This document shows positions 26,714 through 35,903 of a stretch of 64,000 nucleotides of DNA, piece by piece (within the stretch, counting starts at the first letter, position 1; each line of letters opens with the position of its first letter). Origin of the DNA: DAISJI01 sp964559835 (GTDB taxonomy: Bacteria; Acidobacteriota; Terriglobia; Terriglobales; Acidobacteriaceae); the NCBI GenBank assembly GCA_964559835.1, contig CAZLJE010000024.1:23651-87650 (forward strand). Direction: 5' to 3'. Under the pieces are notes generated by a model. It saw nothing but the letters and a program-made list of their open reading frames with translations. It was not told where the DNA came from and did no database searches. A program made the position numbers and the translations under genes.

Positions 26714-28787
26714 TTAAAGCCGATTCCAGCGTTTCCGCCGCCCGATTCAGCGCATCCGTGAGCGCCTTCAGTTGCTGCGCGGTAGCTGCCGCATCGTTGC
26801 GGTCGATCGCTTCATTCACGCCTGGGATCACCGATGCCGAATAGCCGCGCAGATCCGCGGGCGCATAGATCGCGTGCTTGAAGTATGGCCTGCGCGGAAG
26901 ACCTTCGGGCAGCAGCAGCGCGCTTTCGGTAGCGCGCAACGCGGCGTTCAACGTCTGCGGGTTCGGGCGGTTCTGCGCCCGGAACGTATTCACGGCAGCG
27001 GCAGCGCGGGCGAAACGGGCAGCGGCAGCGGAAGCACCATCGAACTTCGGCGCCTTGTCGGCGAGCGCCGAATTGGCCCGTTTCTGCGCCGCGTCGAGGT
27101 AGTTCGAAATCTCCTTCGCGTACGCCTCGTAGTCGTAGGGCAACACGTCGCTCTCGGACATCCGCAGCACCTGCAGGCCCATGAAGCGCGCTAACTCCTG
27201 CGAGTAGAGGAAATTCGTGTCGCCGAATTTCTTGAACCATGCGAAGTTATCGAACACGGAGTGGTACACGCCGTAACTGCCGCTGCTGCGGATATCGCTC
27301 GCGGGCACCCCGGAGTGATCGAGGAAAGCGGTGAAGTCCGACCCGCTACCGAGATTCCCGACTGGCGGCTCGTCGATGGTCGCGGTATTGGGCGGACTCA
27401 CTCGCGGACGCGGCCCGCGCCATTGGTCGTAAAGCATGCCGCCCTTCGGACTGGGAACCGCCTTGGCGATGTCACGCAAGAAACCGCGCAAACTCGGCAC
27501 CGCCGACGCGCGGAAGTTCGGTCCCGACGACCCGGTGTCCGTATTGAAGTAGCCGACTGCCTTGGCGAGCGAAGCTTCGTTCTGCTCCAGCCATTCGGTC
27601 GAGCCGACAAGCCCCTGCTCCTCGCCGTCCCAACTGGCGAAGAGGATGGTGCGCTTGGGGCGCCAGCCGGTCTTGAGCAGCGTCGCCACGCCGCGCGCTG
27701 CCTCGAGCATCGCGACCGTGCCGCTGATGGGATCGACCGCGCCATACGCCCACGCGTCGCGATGATTGCCGGCGATCACCAGTTCATCAGGCCAGCGCGT
27801 GCCGGGAACGCGCGCAATAACGTCCCAGATCGTGCGATAGGCATAGTCCTGCTTGATGTGGATCTTCACGCGCGCGGGGCCGGGACCGATGTGATACGTG
27901 AACGGCAGCGCGCCCTGCCACTCGCGCGGCGATTCGGGACCGCTCAGGGTTTCCAGGATGGGGCCAGCATCGCGGTACGAGAGCGGCAAGGTCGGGACCT
28001 TCGGCATGTCGGGCGAGTCTTCCGGCTTGACGCGCTTGGAATCCGGCAGATCCATCGTGGATGCGAAACCCGGAGTCGTCGGATCGCCCGGATATTCGAA
28101 TCCGTACTCAATGGTGCCGCGCTGAATGCCGGTGTCGGGACGCCACGGCCCTTTCGGATAAACGTCGCCGCGGAAGTAGCCGTCGTCCATCGGGTCGGAA
28201 TAGATGATGAGCGCCGCCGCGCCCGTCTCCTGCGCCATGTACGCCTTCACGCCGCGGAAGTTTTCGCCGTAACGGCAGATCAGGATGCGTCCCTTGGGAT
28301 CGATCTTCAGGTCCTTGAGCTTGTCGAAATCCTCGGGACGGCAGTAGTTCGCGTAGATGACTTCGGCCTCAGCGTCACCGGAGGGCGAGTAGCCGCTGAA
28401 CGCCGGTGTGACGCGCGGATCGTCCTGAAAGGGATCGCCGTCCACGTGCTCCTTGCTCGGGCCGTGCATGATGACGCCAACGGGAGCGGTGAGGTCGATG
28501 CTGACTTCGGCGGGATAATTCATCCAGACGCGGTAGGGGACGATCTCGGTCTCGAGCCCCCAGGATTTGAAGAGGCCGGCGACGTAATCGGCGGTCTTCT
28601 TATCTTCGGGTGTGCCGGCGATGTGCGGCTCCAAGGTGAGGACGCGCATGTACTCCTCGGCCTGCTTGGGGTCGGGGACGGCGAGGAACTGCTGCTCGAG
28701 GGATTTGTGGTTCGGCTGTGTGGGAGCTTGGGCGTATAACGTGGAGCAGATCAGGGCGAGAAAGAGGACGACCGTGGCTCGGCGCAT
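26706..28787 (-). CDS. M28 peptidase, glutamate carboxypeptidase II-like
   Basis: A 693-residue exported metallopeptidase: signal peptide LFLALICSTLYAQ, protease-associated domain in the N-terminal third, M28 catalytic core, and a C-terminal transferrin-receptor-like dimerisation domain. Zn ligands are GNHRDAWAYGA (His, Asp), WDGEEQG (catalytic and bridging Glu), NTDTGSSG (Asp) and YHSVFDN (His). The family cleaves C-terminal acidic residues or dipeptides outside the cell. The last codons and TAG stop lie inside a heptamer repeat. Confidence 0.9.
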   Translation of the reverse strand: MRRATVVLFLALICSTLYAQAPTQPNHKSLEQQFLAVPDPKQAEEYMRVLTLEPHIAGTPEDKKTADYVAGLFKSWGLETEIVPYRVWMNYPAEVSIDLTAPVGVIMHGPSKEHVDGDPFQDDPRVTPAFSGYSPSGDAEAEVIYANYCRPEDFDKLKDLKIDPKGRILICRYGENFRGVKAYMAQETGAAALIIYSDPMDDGYFRGDVYPKGPWRPDTGIQRGTIEYGFEYPGDPTTPGFASTMDLPDSKRVKPEDSPDMPKVPTLPLSYRDAGPILETLSGPESPREWQGALPFTYHIGPGPARVKIHIKQDYAYRTIWDVIARVPGTRWPDELVIAGNHRDAWAYGAVDPISGTVAMLEAARGVATLLKTGWRPKRTILFASWDGEEQGLVGSTEWLEQNEASLAKAVGYFNTDTGSSGPNFRASAVPSLRGFLRDIAKAVPSPKGGMLYDQWRGPRPRVSPPNTATIDEPPVGNLGSGSDFTAFLDHSGVPASDIRSSGSYGVYHSVFDNFAWFKKFGDTNFLYSQELARFMGLQVLRMSESDVLPYDYEAYAKEISNYLDAAQKRANSALADKAPKFDGASAAAARFARAAAAVNTFRAQNRPNPQTLNAALRATESALLLPEGLPRRPYFKHAIYAPADLRGYSASVIPGVNEAIDRNDAAATAQQLKALTDALNRAAETLESALRH

Positions 28788-28804
28788 TGGGAAGTGATTC
28801 TAAA

Positions 28805-28838
28805 GGCGCAACCGCAAAGGACGCAAAGGAACGCTAAG
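28805..28838. repeat. short ~9-base repeat (accgcaaagg acgcaaagg)
   Basis: About three degenerate units (ggcgcaacc gcaaaggac gcaaaggaac gctaag) sit upstream of the M28 peptidase gene. Period is about 9, not 7. No complementary arm was seen. Confidence 0.5.
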
Positions 28839-28867
28839 AAAAGCGGACGCTGATCAGAGCGAGGCAA

Positions 28868-29116
28868 TTAAATGCGCTCGAAATACTGGAACACTGATTC
28901 GTCATCGTCCCACGTGTGAGGAGAGCCGTCCGGTTGCTGGAGCCAGAGATCGTGCTTGGACTCGCAACTGTCCGCAAGGATGATCCAAACCTCTCCCGCT
29001 TTCCGCACCTCGCCGGTTGGTCGGTCTTTCTGGTCGGTGAAAATCAAGTCCTTCTTCAACCGAACCCGATCACCGGGTCGAAGCCCGCACGAATACGTTT
29101 TCGAATCAGCGTTCAT
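28868..29116 (-). CDS. small protein, hypothetical (SH3-like barrel possible)
   Basis: 82 residues: LRPGDRVRLKKDLIFTDQKDRPTGEVRKAGEVWIILAD, then DLWLQQPDGSPHTWDDDESVFQYFERI. The pattern of short strands (GDRVRL, GEVWIIL, LWLQQPDG) suggests a small beta-barrel. No family recognised. The start codon lies within a decamer repeat (29104-29133). Confidence 0.6.
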   Translation of the reverse strand: MNADSKTYSCGLRPGDRVRLKKDLIFTDQKDRPTGEVRKAGEVWIILADSCESKHDLWLQQPDGSPHTWDDDESVFQYFERI

Positions 29117-29133
29117 CAGCGTTGATCAGCGGC
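29104..29133. repeat. decamer array AATCAGCGTT
   Basis: Three units in exact 10-base register (aatcagcgtt catcagcgtt gatcagcggc) straddle the start codon of the 82-residue gene, so the first codons of that gene are repeat-derived. Confidence 0.7.
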
Positions 29134-29141
29134 GATTGTTG

Positions 29142-30356
29142 TTAGTGAATAATCCTGAGCCTCTTGCCAACTCGCGCCAAAATCCCCAGTGCCTGCTCCA
29201 GGTGCTCGTGCTTATGCGCAGCGCTCATGATCGTCCGGATGCGCGCTTTGCCTTCGGGGACGGTCGGGAACGCGATGCCGGTCGCCATCAGGCCCTCCTT
29301 GAACAGCTCGCGCGAGAACTCCATCGCCAGGCGTCCTTCGCCGACGATGATGGGCGTGATCGGCGTCTCGCTCTTGGGCGTGTTCTGTCCGCCGATGTTG
29401 AAACCCAACGTGCCGAGTTCCTTCTTGAAGAAGTTCGTGTTGTCCCAGAGTTTTTGGATGAGCTCCGGTTCCTGCTCCAGCACCTCGAACGCCGCAATGC
29501 AGGTGGCGGCGACGGACGGCGGGTGCGAGGTCGAGAACAGGAACGGCCGCCCGCGGTGGTAGAGGAACTCGATCAGGTCGCGTGTGCCGCAGACATATCC
29601 GCCCAGCGCTCCGATCGCCTTCGAGAGCGTGCCCACCTGGATGTCCACGCGCCCGTGGACGCCGAAGTGGTCGATGGTGCCGCGCCCGTTCTTGCCCAGT
29701 ACGCCCGAGGCATGCGCGTCGTCGACCATCATGATGGCGCCGTATTTTTCGGCGAGATCGCACAGCCCGGGCAGTGGGCCGATGTCGCCGTCCATCGAGA
29801 ACACGCCATCGGTGATCATCAGCTTCTTGCCCGGCTGGTCCTTCACGCTGGCGAGTTGCTCTTCGGCGTGCGCCAGGTCCTTGTGGCGGAAGACGAGGAT
29901 CTTCGCGCGCGATAAGCGCGCACCGTCGATGATCGAAGCATGGTTGAGCTCGTCGGAGATGATGAAATCTTCCTTACCCAGCACAGCCGACACGGTCCCT
30001 GCATTTGCCGTAAACCCCGACTGGAACACGACGCACGCTTCAACGTTCTTGAAGCGCGCGATTTTCTCCTCGAGCTCCATGTGGATGCGCATCGTGCCGG
30101 TAATCGTCCGCACTGCCCCCGAGCCGACGCCGTACTTCTTCAGCGCCGCCATCGCCGCCTCGCGCAGTTTCGGGTGTGTGGTCAGGCCGAGATAATTGTT
30201 CGAGGCGACATTGATGACCTTCTTCCCGTCGAATGTGCAGACGGCGTCCTGCTGGTCTTCGAGGACGCGCAGCTTGAAGTAGGTGCCCTTCTGCTTGAGT
30301 TCATTGAGCTGGTCGCCGAGATAGGAGAGCGGGTTGGTGCGGGTGGCAGTCGTCAT
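29142..30356 (-). CDS. kbl: glycine C-acetyltransferase (2-amino-3-ketobutyrate CoA ligase)
   Basis: A 404-residue alpha-oxoamine synthase, PLP fold type I: SGFTANAGTVSA, MVDDAHASGVLGKNGRG, and the PLP-Lys motif VGTLSKAIGALGGYVCG (Lys near residue 245). It converts 2-amino-3-ketobutyrate and CoA to glycine and acetyl-CoA. With tdh just upstream on the same strand it completes threonine to glycine degradation. The ATG at 30356 follows a decamer repeat and has no clear ribosome binding site. Confidence 0.95.
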   Translation of the reverse strand: MTTATRTNPLSYLGDQLNELKQKGTYFKLRVLEDQQDAVCTFDGKKVINVASNNYLGLTTHPKLREAAMAALKKYGVGSGAVRTITGTMRIHMELEEKIARFKNVEACVVFQSGFTANAGTVSAVLGKEDFIISDELNHASIIDGARLSRAKILVFRHKDLAHAEEQLASVKDQPGKKLMITDGVFSMDGDIGPLPGLCDLAEKYGAIMMVDDAHASGVLGKNGRGTIDHFGVHGRVDIQVGTLSKAIGALGGYVCGTRDLIEFLYHRGRPFLFSTSHPPSVAATCIAAFEVLEQEPELIQKLWDNTNFFKKELGTLGFNIGGQNTPKSETPITPIIVGEGRLAMEFSRELFKEGLMATGIAFPTVPEGKARIRTIMSAAHKHEHLEQALGILARVGKRLRIIH

Positions 30357-30363
30357 AAAACCT

Positions 30364-30396
30364 CAGCCGCGGATCAACGCGGATGCACGCGGATTA
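30364..30396. repeat. decamer array CAGCCGCGGA/TCAACGCGGA
   Basis: Three units with 10-base period (cagccgcgga tcaacgcgga tgcacgcgga) start 7 bases upstream of the kbl start codon. They are complementary to the copy at 59672-59704. Confidence 0.8.
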
Positions 30397-30445
30397 GAAA
30401 ACTGAATAGTGTAACGCGGAAGGGCACCAACATTGACCTGCTCAA

Positions 30446-30874
30446 ATGCCAGATTGGGTTGACTGGCAGTCGAAAGAGCACTCTAATCCGTCCATGTCAT
30501 TGTTCTCCCGTGGGCCGATGTTCAACTTCAATGGCGGATACGTCGTTGTGGACGATCCCGCCGTCGCCTTGGAGTGGTACTCGCGGGTGTTCGGCTGCCG
30601 TGCCAACACCTACGAGGACGACGAGCGTGGAACGTCAATACTTGCGCAATTCAGCGACGAAGACCCGGGGATGGCAATACTCGGTCCGCCGAACCCTGAC
30701 GCTCCGGATGAACCTCCGCCAATCCTGAACACCAACAATATTCAGAAAGCGCACGCGTACCTTACAGAACGTGGAGCGTATGTCGGAGCCATTGAACAGG
30801 ATGCGCAGGGCACGAAGCACTTTGAAGTGCGCGATTGTTGCGGAAACATACTAGAAGTGAGCGAAGAACCGTAA
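30446..30874 (+). CDS. VOC-family (glyoxalase/bleomycin-resistance fold) protein
   Basis: A 142-residue single-domain VOC protein: FNFNGGYVVVDDPAVALEWYSRVFGC, AILGPPNP, and the C-terminal HFEVRDCCGNILEVSEEP typical of the second beta-alpha-beta-beta-beta unit. Substrate unknown. It is inserted on the opposite strand between tdh and kbl. ATG 30446 is given; ATGs at 30494 or 30521 are equally plausible because the domain starts only near residue 27. Confidence 0.75.
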   Translation: MPDWVDWQSKEHSNPSMSLFSRGPMFNFNGGYVVVDDPAVALEWYSRVFGCRANTYEDDERGTSILAQFSDEDPGMAILGPPNPDAPDEPPPILNTNNIQKAHAYLTERGAYVGAIEQDAQGTKHFEVRDCCGNILEVSEEP

Positions 30875-30919
30875 GCTGCTTCGTTTAGCTGCAGTGCTCT
30901 ACCCACGTGCCTCGATTTT

Positions 30920-31975
30920 TTAGCCTTTTGATCCGTTCGGATACAGCAAAATCTTGCTTGCCTCGCCGGTGCGCAGCCGCTCCATGCCCTTGCTGAAGTC
31001 CTTCAGCGGCATGCGGTCGGTGATGACCGGATGCAAGTCGAGCTTTCCGGCCTTGAGCAGCGCCGTCATCTGGTACCAGGTCTTGTACATCAGGCGGCCG
31101 TTGATGCCCTGCACCACTGCGCCCTTGAAGATGATTTGGTCCGCCAGGTCCATGGTGACCGGCTTGGAAGGAATGCCAAGCAGCGAGGCGCGTCCGCCGC
31201 GGCGGAGGATGTCGAAGCCAAGATGGATCGCGTCGGGATGGCCGGCCATCTCGAGCAGCACGTCAACGCCTATGCCATTGGTCGCGTCGAGCACGATGCC
31301 GAGCACGTCATCCTTGGTCGGATCGAGTACGTAGTCGGCCTTCATCTGCTTGGCGATGTTGCGGCGATACTCGTTGACCTCGATGGCGAACACCTGCGTG
31401 GCGCCGCACGCCTTGGCGACCGCGATGGCAAATAGTCCGATCGGGCCGCAGCCGGTAATGGCTACGGATTTTGCGGCGATGTCGCCCGCCAGGACGGTGT
31501 GAACGGCATTTCCGAGGGGATCGAGGATGGAGGCGTATTCCTGCGGGATTTCGGGGTCGAGCTTCCAGATATTCGATTCGGGGATAACGACGTATTCCGC
31601 GAAGGCCCCATTTGCGTCGACGCCAATGATGCTGACGTTCTGGCAAATGTGGGCCTCGCCTGTTCGGCATTGCAGGCATTTGCCGCAGGCGACGTGCATC
31701 TCGGCGGAAACGAAATCGCCTTCCTTAACGCTCGTGACTTCCTTGCCGACGGCGGCAACGTGTCCGCAGAACTCGTGTCCGGGAATGAGCGGCGGATGGA
31801 TGCGGTTCTGCGCCCACGCGTCCCAGTTATAAATGTGCAGGTCGGTGCCGCAGACGCTGGCGACTTTGACTTTGACGAGGACGTCGGTGAGGCCGATCTT
31901 CGGCACCTCGACCTCGCGAACTTCGGCGCCGGCCTTGGCCTCCGCCTTGACGATCGCCTGCATGGTTTCCGGCAT
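30920..31975 (-). CDS. tdh: L-threonine 3-dehydrogenase
   Basis: A 351-residue Zn-dependent medium-chain dehydrogenase. The catalytic Zn site is SVCGTDLHIYNWD and PGHEFCGHV, with structural Zn from CGKCLQCRTGEAHIC. The NAD site is ITGCGPIGLFAIAVA. It oxidises threonine to 2-amino-3-ketobutyrate, which kbl then cleaves. The start at 31975 is chosen for AAAGGA nine bases upstream; ATG 31963 is a close alternative. Confidence 0.95.
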   Translation of the reverse strand: MPETMQAIVKAEAKAGAEVREVEVPKIGLTDVLVKVKVASVCGTDLHIYNWDAWAQNRIHPPLIPGHEFCGHVAAVGKEVTSVKEGDFVSAEMHVACGKCLQCRTGEAHICQNVSIIGVDANGAFAEYVVIPESNIWKLDPEIPQEYASILDPLGNAVHTVLAGDIAAKSVAITGCGPIGLFAIAVAKACGATQVFAIEVNEYRRNIAKQMKADYVLDPTKDDVLGIVLDATNGIGVDVLLEMAGHPDAIHLGFDILRRGGRASLLGIPSKPVTMDLADQIIFKGAVVQGINGRLMYKTWYQMTALLKAGKLDLHPVITDRMPLKDFSKGMERLRTGEASKILLYPNGSKG

Positions 31976-32107
31976 GGAAAGGGGTCCTTTCGCCCGCAGC
32001 ACGGCGCGCCTACAGCAGCATCGCGCTTCTCGGGGGAACTGCCGATTTTAACATGCGTATCGCGCTCCGAGGACGCGCGTCACCGTCCCGAGTGACGCCG
32101 CGGCTCA

Positions 32108-32452
32108 TTACGGGTTCGGTTGCTGGATCAGCGATACCTGTGCGGCAGTAATGACCTCCAACTCCACTTCAATGCCGCCGATCCAACCCGAGATGAGGTT
32201 GTAGATGAATGCTCCCATCGCGCCCATGACGAAGCCCATGACGGCGTAGCCAACCGGCAGCAGCACCGCCAAACTAATCGCCCCTATGCCACTCACCGAC
32301 GAATCGCCGCTGACACTGCTGCCGAGAACACCGAGGATTCCAGCAATGAGGAGAATCGGGGCGAACAGCAATCCGATGGCGCCATAGCAGAGCCCCGAAA
32401 TCTTTGCCACCGACATTACGTCAAATCTCTTGACACGATGCACGCGTACCAC
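32108..32452 (-). CDS. small membrane protein, DUF3566-like
   Basis: 114 residues with two long hydrophobic segments (YGAIGLLFAPILLIAGILGVLG and AISLAVLLPVGYAVMGFVMGAMGAFIYNLIS). The opening RVKRFDVMSVAKISGLCY is characteristic of DUF3566-type small inner-membrane proteins of acidobacteria. Function unknown. Confidence 0.7.
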   Translation of the reverse strand: MVRVHRVKRFDVMSVAKISGLCYGAIGLLFAPILLIAGILGVLGSSVSGDSSVSGIGAISLAVLLPVGYAVMGFVMGAMGAFIYNLISGWIGGIEVELEVITAAQVSLIQQPNP

Positions 32453-32479
32453 CTCGCTGGTCGGTCGCGAATTGTCCGA

Positions 32480-33811
32480 CTAACCACCGGATGAAGCAAG
32501 CCCTTTCCGCCACAGCCGCTGCATCGCCACCCACCATGCCGCCGGGATGATCAGGAACGCCCCGGTATATGCGGCCAAGGCGCGCAGCGACACACCGGCA
32601 TCGACCGCAGCCGACGACGCGTACGAGGTCACCGCGATCGCCATCATGCACAAGCCGAAATCAGCGGCGAAGACGCGGCCGCGAAACTGGTCGTCGCTGT
32701 TGAGTTGCAGCATGGTCGTCGAGAAGGTCCAGATCACGGAACCGCCACAGTGCGCGACCACCACGCAAAAGATGGCCACCCACACGTTGGGTGCGATGGA
32801 CAGTGCCCCGACGCCGAGTGCGGCGGCAAAGAACCCGACCAGGATGCCGCGCCGCAACCGCTCGTCGCGTTGGCCCGCCCAATCGGCGGCGATAAGCGGA
32901 CCGAGAAGCGCGCCGATCCCGCGTGCGCCGATGAGCAGGCTCATTCCGAGCACGCCGCCTTTTTCCGCCGGCCCGATGTGGACGGCGAACATGCGCTCGC
33001 CCATGAGTGCGTACGTGACCCAAGTCGCGCCGATGAACAGCCCAAGGCCGAATTTAACGAACACGGTCGCCAGCAGCCGGCGGTCGCGCTTCATGTAGCG
33101 CGCGCCCTCCACCATGGGCAAGAAGTCGACAAGTTCCCGCGCCCGCAGCGGCGGTTGTCCTTCCGCGTGAGGCTCTTCGAACCGCATGCTCGAGATCAGC
33201 AGCGCCGACGCGATGAACGACAGCGCGTTGAGAACGAACACCGTTTCGCGCGATGTGTACGCGAGCACGATGCCGCCGAGCGTCGCCCCCACCGCGAGGT
33301 CGAACGACCAGGTGATCGAAGAGAGCGTGTTGGCAACAATGATGTCCTCGCGATCCACGATGTTCGGAATGACTGAATTCCGTGCCGGCTCGAAGAACGA
33401 GACCATCACCGACTCGGCGATGAGCAACGGGTATGCGAACAGGATCATTTCGCGCGAGCGCACCAGCATCATCGATAGCACGATCACAGCTCGGACCAGA
33501 TCGGCGGCGATCATGACGCGCTTGCGTCGAATCCGGTCGTTCACGACCCCTGCCGACGGTCCGGCCAGTGCCGGCGGAAGTACTTGGAGAGCGAGCGCCA
33601 GCCCGAGCGACTGCGCCCGTCCGGTGAAATTCAGCAGGAGCGTGTAGATGGCGATGGTGTAGAACCAGTCGCCGAGTTCGCTGACGATCTGCGCCGCCCA
33701 CAGCCGGCGAAAATTCCCGTTACTCCGCAGCAGCCGCCAGTACGCGCGCGCGGAGACCTCCTGGCGTGGCGAGGCGCTGAATTCAAGGGCGGATTCGGAA
33801 GGGGAGGACAT
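32480..33811 (-). CDS. MFS transporter (EntS/MFS_3-like)
   Basis: 443 residues with 10-12 membrane segments and the MFS loop motif NDRIRRKRVMIAADLVRA between TM2 and TM3. FRRLWAAQIVSELGDWFYTIAI is the usual TM1 of MFS_3/EntS-type exporters. It probably exports a small molecule (siderophore, drug). ATG 33811 is the first ATG and directly abuts a heptamer repeat; no Shine-Dalgarno is visible. Confidence 0.85.
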   Translation of the reverse strand: MSSPSESALEFSASPRQEVSARAYWRLLRSNGNFRRLWAAQIVSELGDWFYTIAIYTLLLNFTGRAQSLGLALALQVLPPALAGPSAGVVNDRIRRKRVMIAADLVRAVIVLSMMLVRSREMILFAYPLLIAESVMVSFFEPARNSVIPNIVDREDIIVANTLSSITWSFDLAVGATLGGIVLAYTSRETVFVLNALSFIASALLISSMRFEEPHAEGQPPLRARELVDFLPMVEGARYMKRDRRLLATVFVKFGLGLFIGATWVTYALMGERMFAVHIGPAEKGGVLGMSLLIGARGIGALLGPLIAADWAGQRDERLRRGILVGFFAAALGVGALSIAPNVWVAIFCVVVAHCGGSVIWTFSTTMLQLNSDDQFRGRVFAADFGLCMMAIAVTSYASSAAVDAGVSLRALAAYTGAFLIIPAAWWVAMQRLWRKGLASSGG

Positions 33812-33890
33812 TTTCGATTTTTGATTTTCGATTTTTGATTTCCGTGGCAGGCACCAGCGACTCGAAAATCAACAATCGAAAATCGAAAAT
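33811..33890. repeat. palindromic heptamer arrays TCGATTT / AATCGAA
   Basis: The left arm (33811-33842) is tcgattt ttgattt tcgattt ttgattt. The right arm (33862-33890) is tcgaaaa tcaacaa tcgaaaa tcgaaaat. They pair around a ~20-base loop. The left arm ends at the MFS gene's start codon. The same words recur at 53412-53439. Confidence 0.85.
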
Positions 33891-33989
33891 GAAGTTCAGT
33901 CTAACAGTCTGATTCGGGCATCCGGACCTACCCCTAGCAACGTCATTTGAGTTGTAAAGTCGTCTGAGGCATATTGGTCTTATCTGGCG

Positions 33990-34379
33990 ATGACGGCGAT
34001 TCGTCTTTATGCGGGGTTGGCGGGCGGCGCGGTGGCACTTGCGCTGGGGGCCACGTATTGGGTGCGCAGCCGCCGCAAATCTCCGGAGCAGATCGAGCGC
34101 GAACGGCGCCACCGCCTTAGCACCTACGGCCGAATCTGCGACGGCACCGTGCTCGACGTTCAGGAAGTGCAGTCGAACGGCACCGGCGGTCAATTCCTCC
34201 TTTACAGCTACGAGATAGGCGGCGTGGCCTACGAGGCGTCGCAGGACATCACCCACCTGCGGCATTTCGTCGACATCCATTCCTGCAAGCTGGGCCTGCC
34301 GACATCCATCAAGTACGACCCGCAGAACCCGGGTAATTCGATCGTCATCGCCGAAGAGTGGACGGGACTGAGAAGCTAG
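33990..34379 (+). CDS. DUF3592-like small membrane-anchored protein
   Basis: 129 residues: an N-terminal membrane segment (AGLAGGAVALALGATYWV), then a DUF3592-like beta domain (GTVLDVQEVQSNGTGGQFLLYSYEIGGVAYEAS, then LPTSIKYDPQNPGNSIV). A smaller version of the same architecture is at 59008-59388. Function unknown. The stop codon (34377-34379) abuts a heptamer repeat. Confidence 0.7.
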   Translation: MTAIRLYAGLAGGAVALALGATYWVRSRRKSPEQIERERRHRLSTYGRICDGTVLDVQEVQSNGTGGQFLLYSYEIGGVAYEASQDITHLRHFVDIHSCKLGLPTSIKYDPQNPGNSIVIAEEWTGLRS

Positions 34380-34473
34380 GCTTCAGGTTTCAGGGGGCAG
34401 GCTTCAGGAACCACCAAGCTTGAAAAGGGCTTCGAGTCCATATGCGTGAACCTGACGCCCGAAACCTGACGCC
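34379..34473. repeat. palindromic heptamer arrays GGCTTCA / CCTGACG
   Basis: The left arm (34379-34408) is ggcttca ggtttca gggggca ggcttca gg. The right arm (34449-34473) is aacctga cgcccga aacctga cgcc. They pair around a ~40-base loop. The same word family flanks the four-helix-bundle gene at 39.9-40.3 kb. Confidence 0.85.
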
Positions 34474-34530
34474 TTTTCTGTAACATTCCGCTACCCTCCC
34501 GCATCTCTTAGGGCAGGTACAATATCCATA

Positions 34531-35256
34531 ATGTCTAGTCTTCCTCTACCTCTAGCCGCTTTTCTGGCCGGGATACTGTCGTTCCTGTCGCCATGCGTCT
34601 TGCCGCTGGTGCCGGGCTACGTCTCGCTCATCTCCGGCTCGACGGTGGAGGAACTGGCCGGCAGCGAACATCGCCGCCTATTGCGCTCGGTGATGCTGCA
34701 CTCCGCGATGTTCATCGCCGGTTTCAGCATCGTATTCATCGCCTTGGGCGCGATCGCCACCTCGCTGGGACAGATGACGCGGCAGTTCTATCCCATCCTG
34801 ACCCGTATCGCCGGCCTCGTCATCATCATCTTCGGGCTGCACCTGACAGGGTTGCTGAAGATCAAGTGGTTCTACGCCGACAAGCGCATGCACGATGTGA
34901 AGGGCAGCAGCTCGCCGTGGGGCGCCTTCGTCGTCGGCTTCGCCTTCGCGTTCGGCTGGACACCATGCATCGGCCCGATCCTGGCCACGATCCTTGCCAT
35001 TGCGGCGTCGGAAGATACCGTGATGAAGGGCGTGCTGCTGCTGACCGTGTACTCGCTCGGGCTGGCGGTGCCGTTCCTGCTGACGTCGCTCGGCGTGGAC
35101 CGTTTCCTCGCTTTCTACGGACGCTTCCGCCGCCACCTGCATGCGGTGGAAGTCACCAGCGGAGTGCTCCTGATCGCGATCGGCGTGCTCATCGTCATGC
35201 GCCAGTTGACCATCCTCTCCGGCTATCTTTCTTTCTTAAATAAATTCGCGCTGTGA
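34531..35256 (+). CDS. ccdA: cytochrome c biogenesis protein CcdA (DsbD membrane type)
   Basis: 241 residues with about six membrane helices. The redox Cys pairs are in FLSPCVLPLVPGY (TM1) and FGWTPCIGPIL (TM4), as in CcdA/DsbD beta domains. It moves electrons from cytosolic thioredoxin to periplasmic thiol-redox proteins. It is first of a tight operon: the next gene's GTG overlaps its stop, and a DsbD-alpha-like protein follows. Confidence 0.9.
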   Translation: MSSLPLPLAAFLAGILSFLSPCVLPLVPGYVSLISGSTVEELAGSEHRRLLRSVMLHSAMFIAGFSIVFIALGAIATSLGQMTRQFYPILTRIAGLVIIIFGLHLTGLLKIKWFYADKRMHDVKGSSSPWGAFVVGFAFAFGWTPCIGPILATILAIAASEDTVMKGVLLLTVYSLGLAVPFLLTSLGVDRFLAFYGRFRRHLHAVEVTSGVLLIAIGVLIVMRQLTILSGYLSFLNKFAL

Positions 35257-35903
35257 GGAATTCAGTGGAACCGAACGAAAATCAGAACCCAACGCAGCCG
35301 GCCCCGGGCACGCCTGCGCCCCAGCCACCATCATCCAGGGCCCGCAGCGTCGGCATTATCGTCATCATCATCGTTGTCATCACGATCATGATCGTCGCCA
35401 GCAAACGCATGGTGAACAACCCCGGCGGCGGAAAACCGAATCTCGCTGCGTCCAATGTCAAGGGCCAGACCGCGCCCGACTTTGAACTCACCACGGTTGA
35501 TGGCAAGAAGGTGAAGCTTTCCGACTACAAGGGCAAAGCCGTTGTCCTTAACTTCTGGGCGACGTGGTGTGCCCCGTGCAAGATCGAGATCCCATGGTTC
35601 GTCGAGCTGCAGAAGCAGTACGCCTCGCAGGGCATGGAGATCGTCGGCGTGGCCATGGACGAGAATCCGAAGCCGGAAAAGATCGGCGCGTTCGCCAAGG
35701 AAGAAGGCATCAACTACACCGTGCTGCTCGGGACCGATCCGGTCGCCGACATGTACGGTGGCGCGGAAGTGCTGCCCACGACCTTCTACATCGGACGCGA
35801 CGGCAAGATCGTCGCCCGCGCCTTCGGCCTCATCAGCCACGGCGAGATCGAGAAGAACATCCAGAGCGCGCTCAAGCAGGGCGCGCAGGTGGCGTCGCGA
35901 TGA
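35253..35903 (+). CDS. TlpA/ResA-type membrane-anchored thioredoxin
   Basis: 216 residues. One N-terminal membrane anchor (IIVIIIVVITIMIVA, ~32-48) is followed by a thioredoxin-fold domain (GQTAPDFELTTVDGKKVKLSDYKGK) with the active site FWATWCAPCK (~107-116). VLPTTFYIGRDGKIV is the cis-Pro region. It reduces periplasmic apocytochrome c or other disulfides with electrons from CcdA. The GTG start overlaps the ccdA stop by 4 bases; its own stop overlaps the next ATG (ATGA). Confidence 0.9.
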   Translation: MRNSVEPNENQNPTQPAPGTPAPQPPSSRARSVGIIVIIIVVITIMIVASKRMVNNPGGGKPNLAASNVKGQTAPDFELTTVDGKKVKLSDYKGKAVVLNFWATWCAPCKIEIPWFVELQKQYASQGMEIVGVAMDENPKPEKIGAFAKEEGINYTVLLGTDPVADMYGGAEVLPTTFYIGRDGKIVARAFGLISHGEIEKNIQSALKQGAQVASR

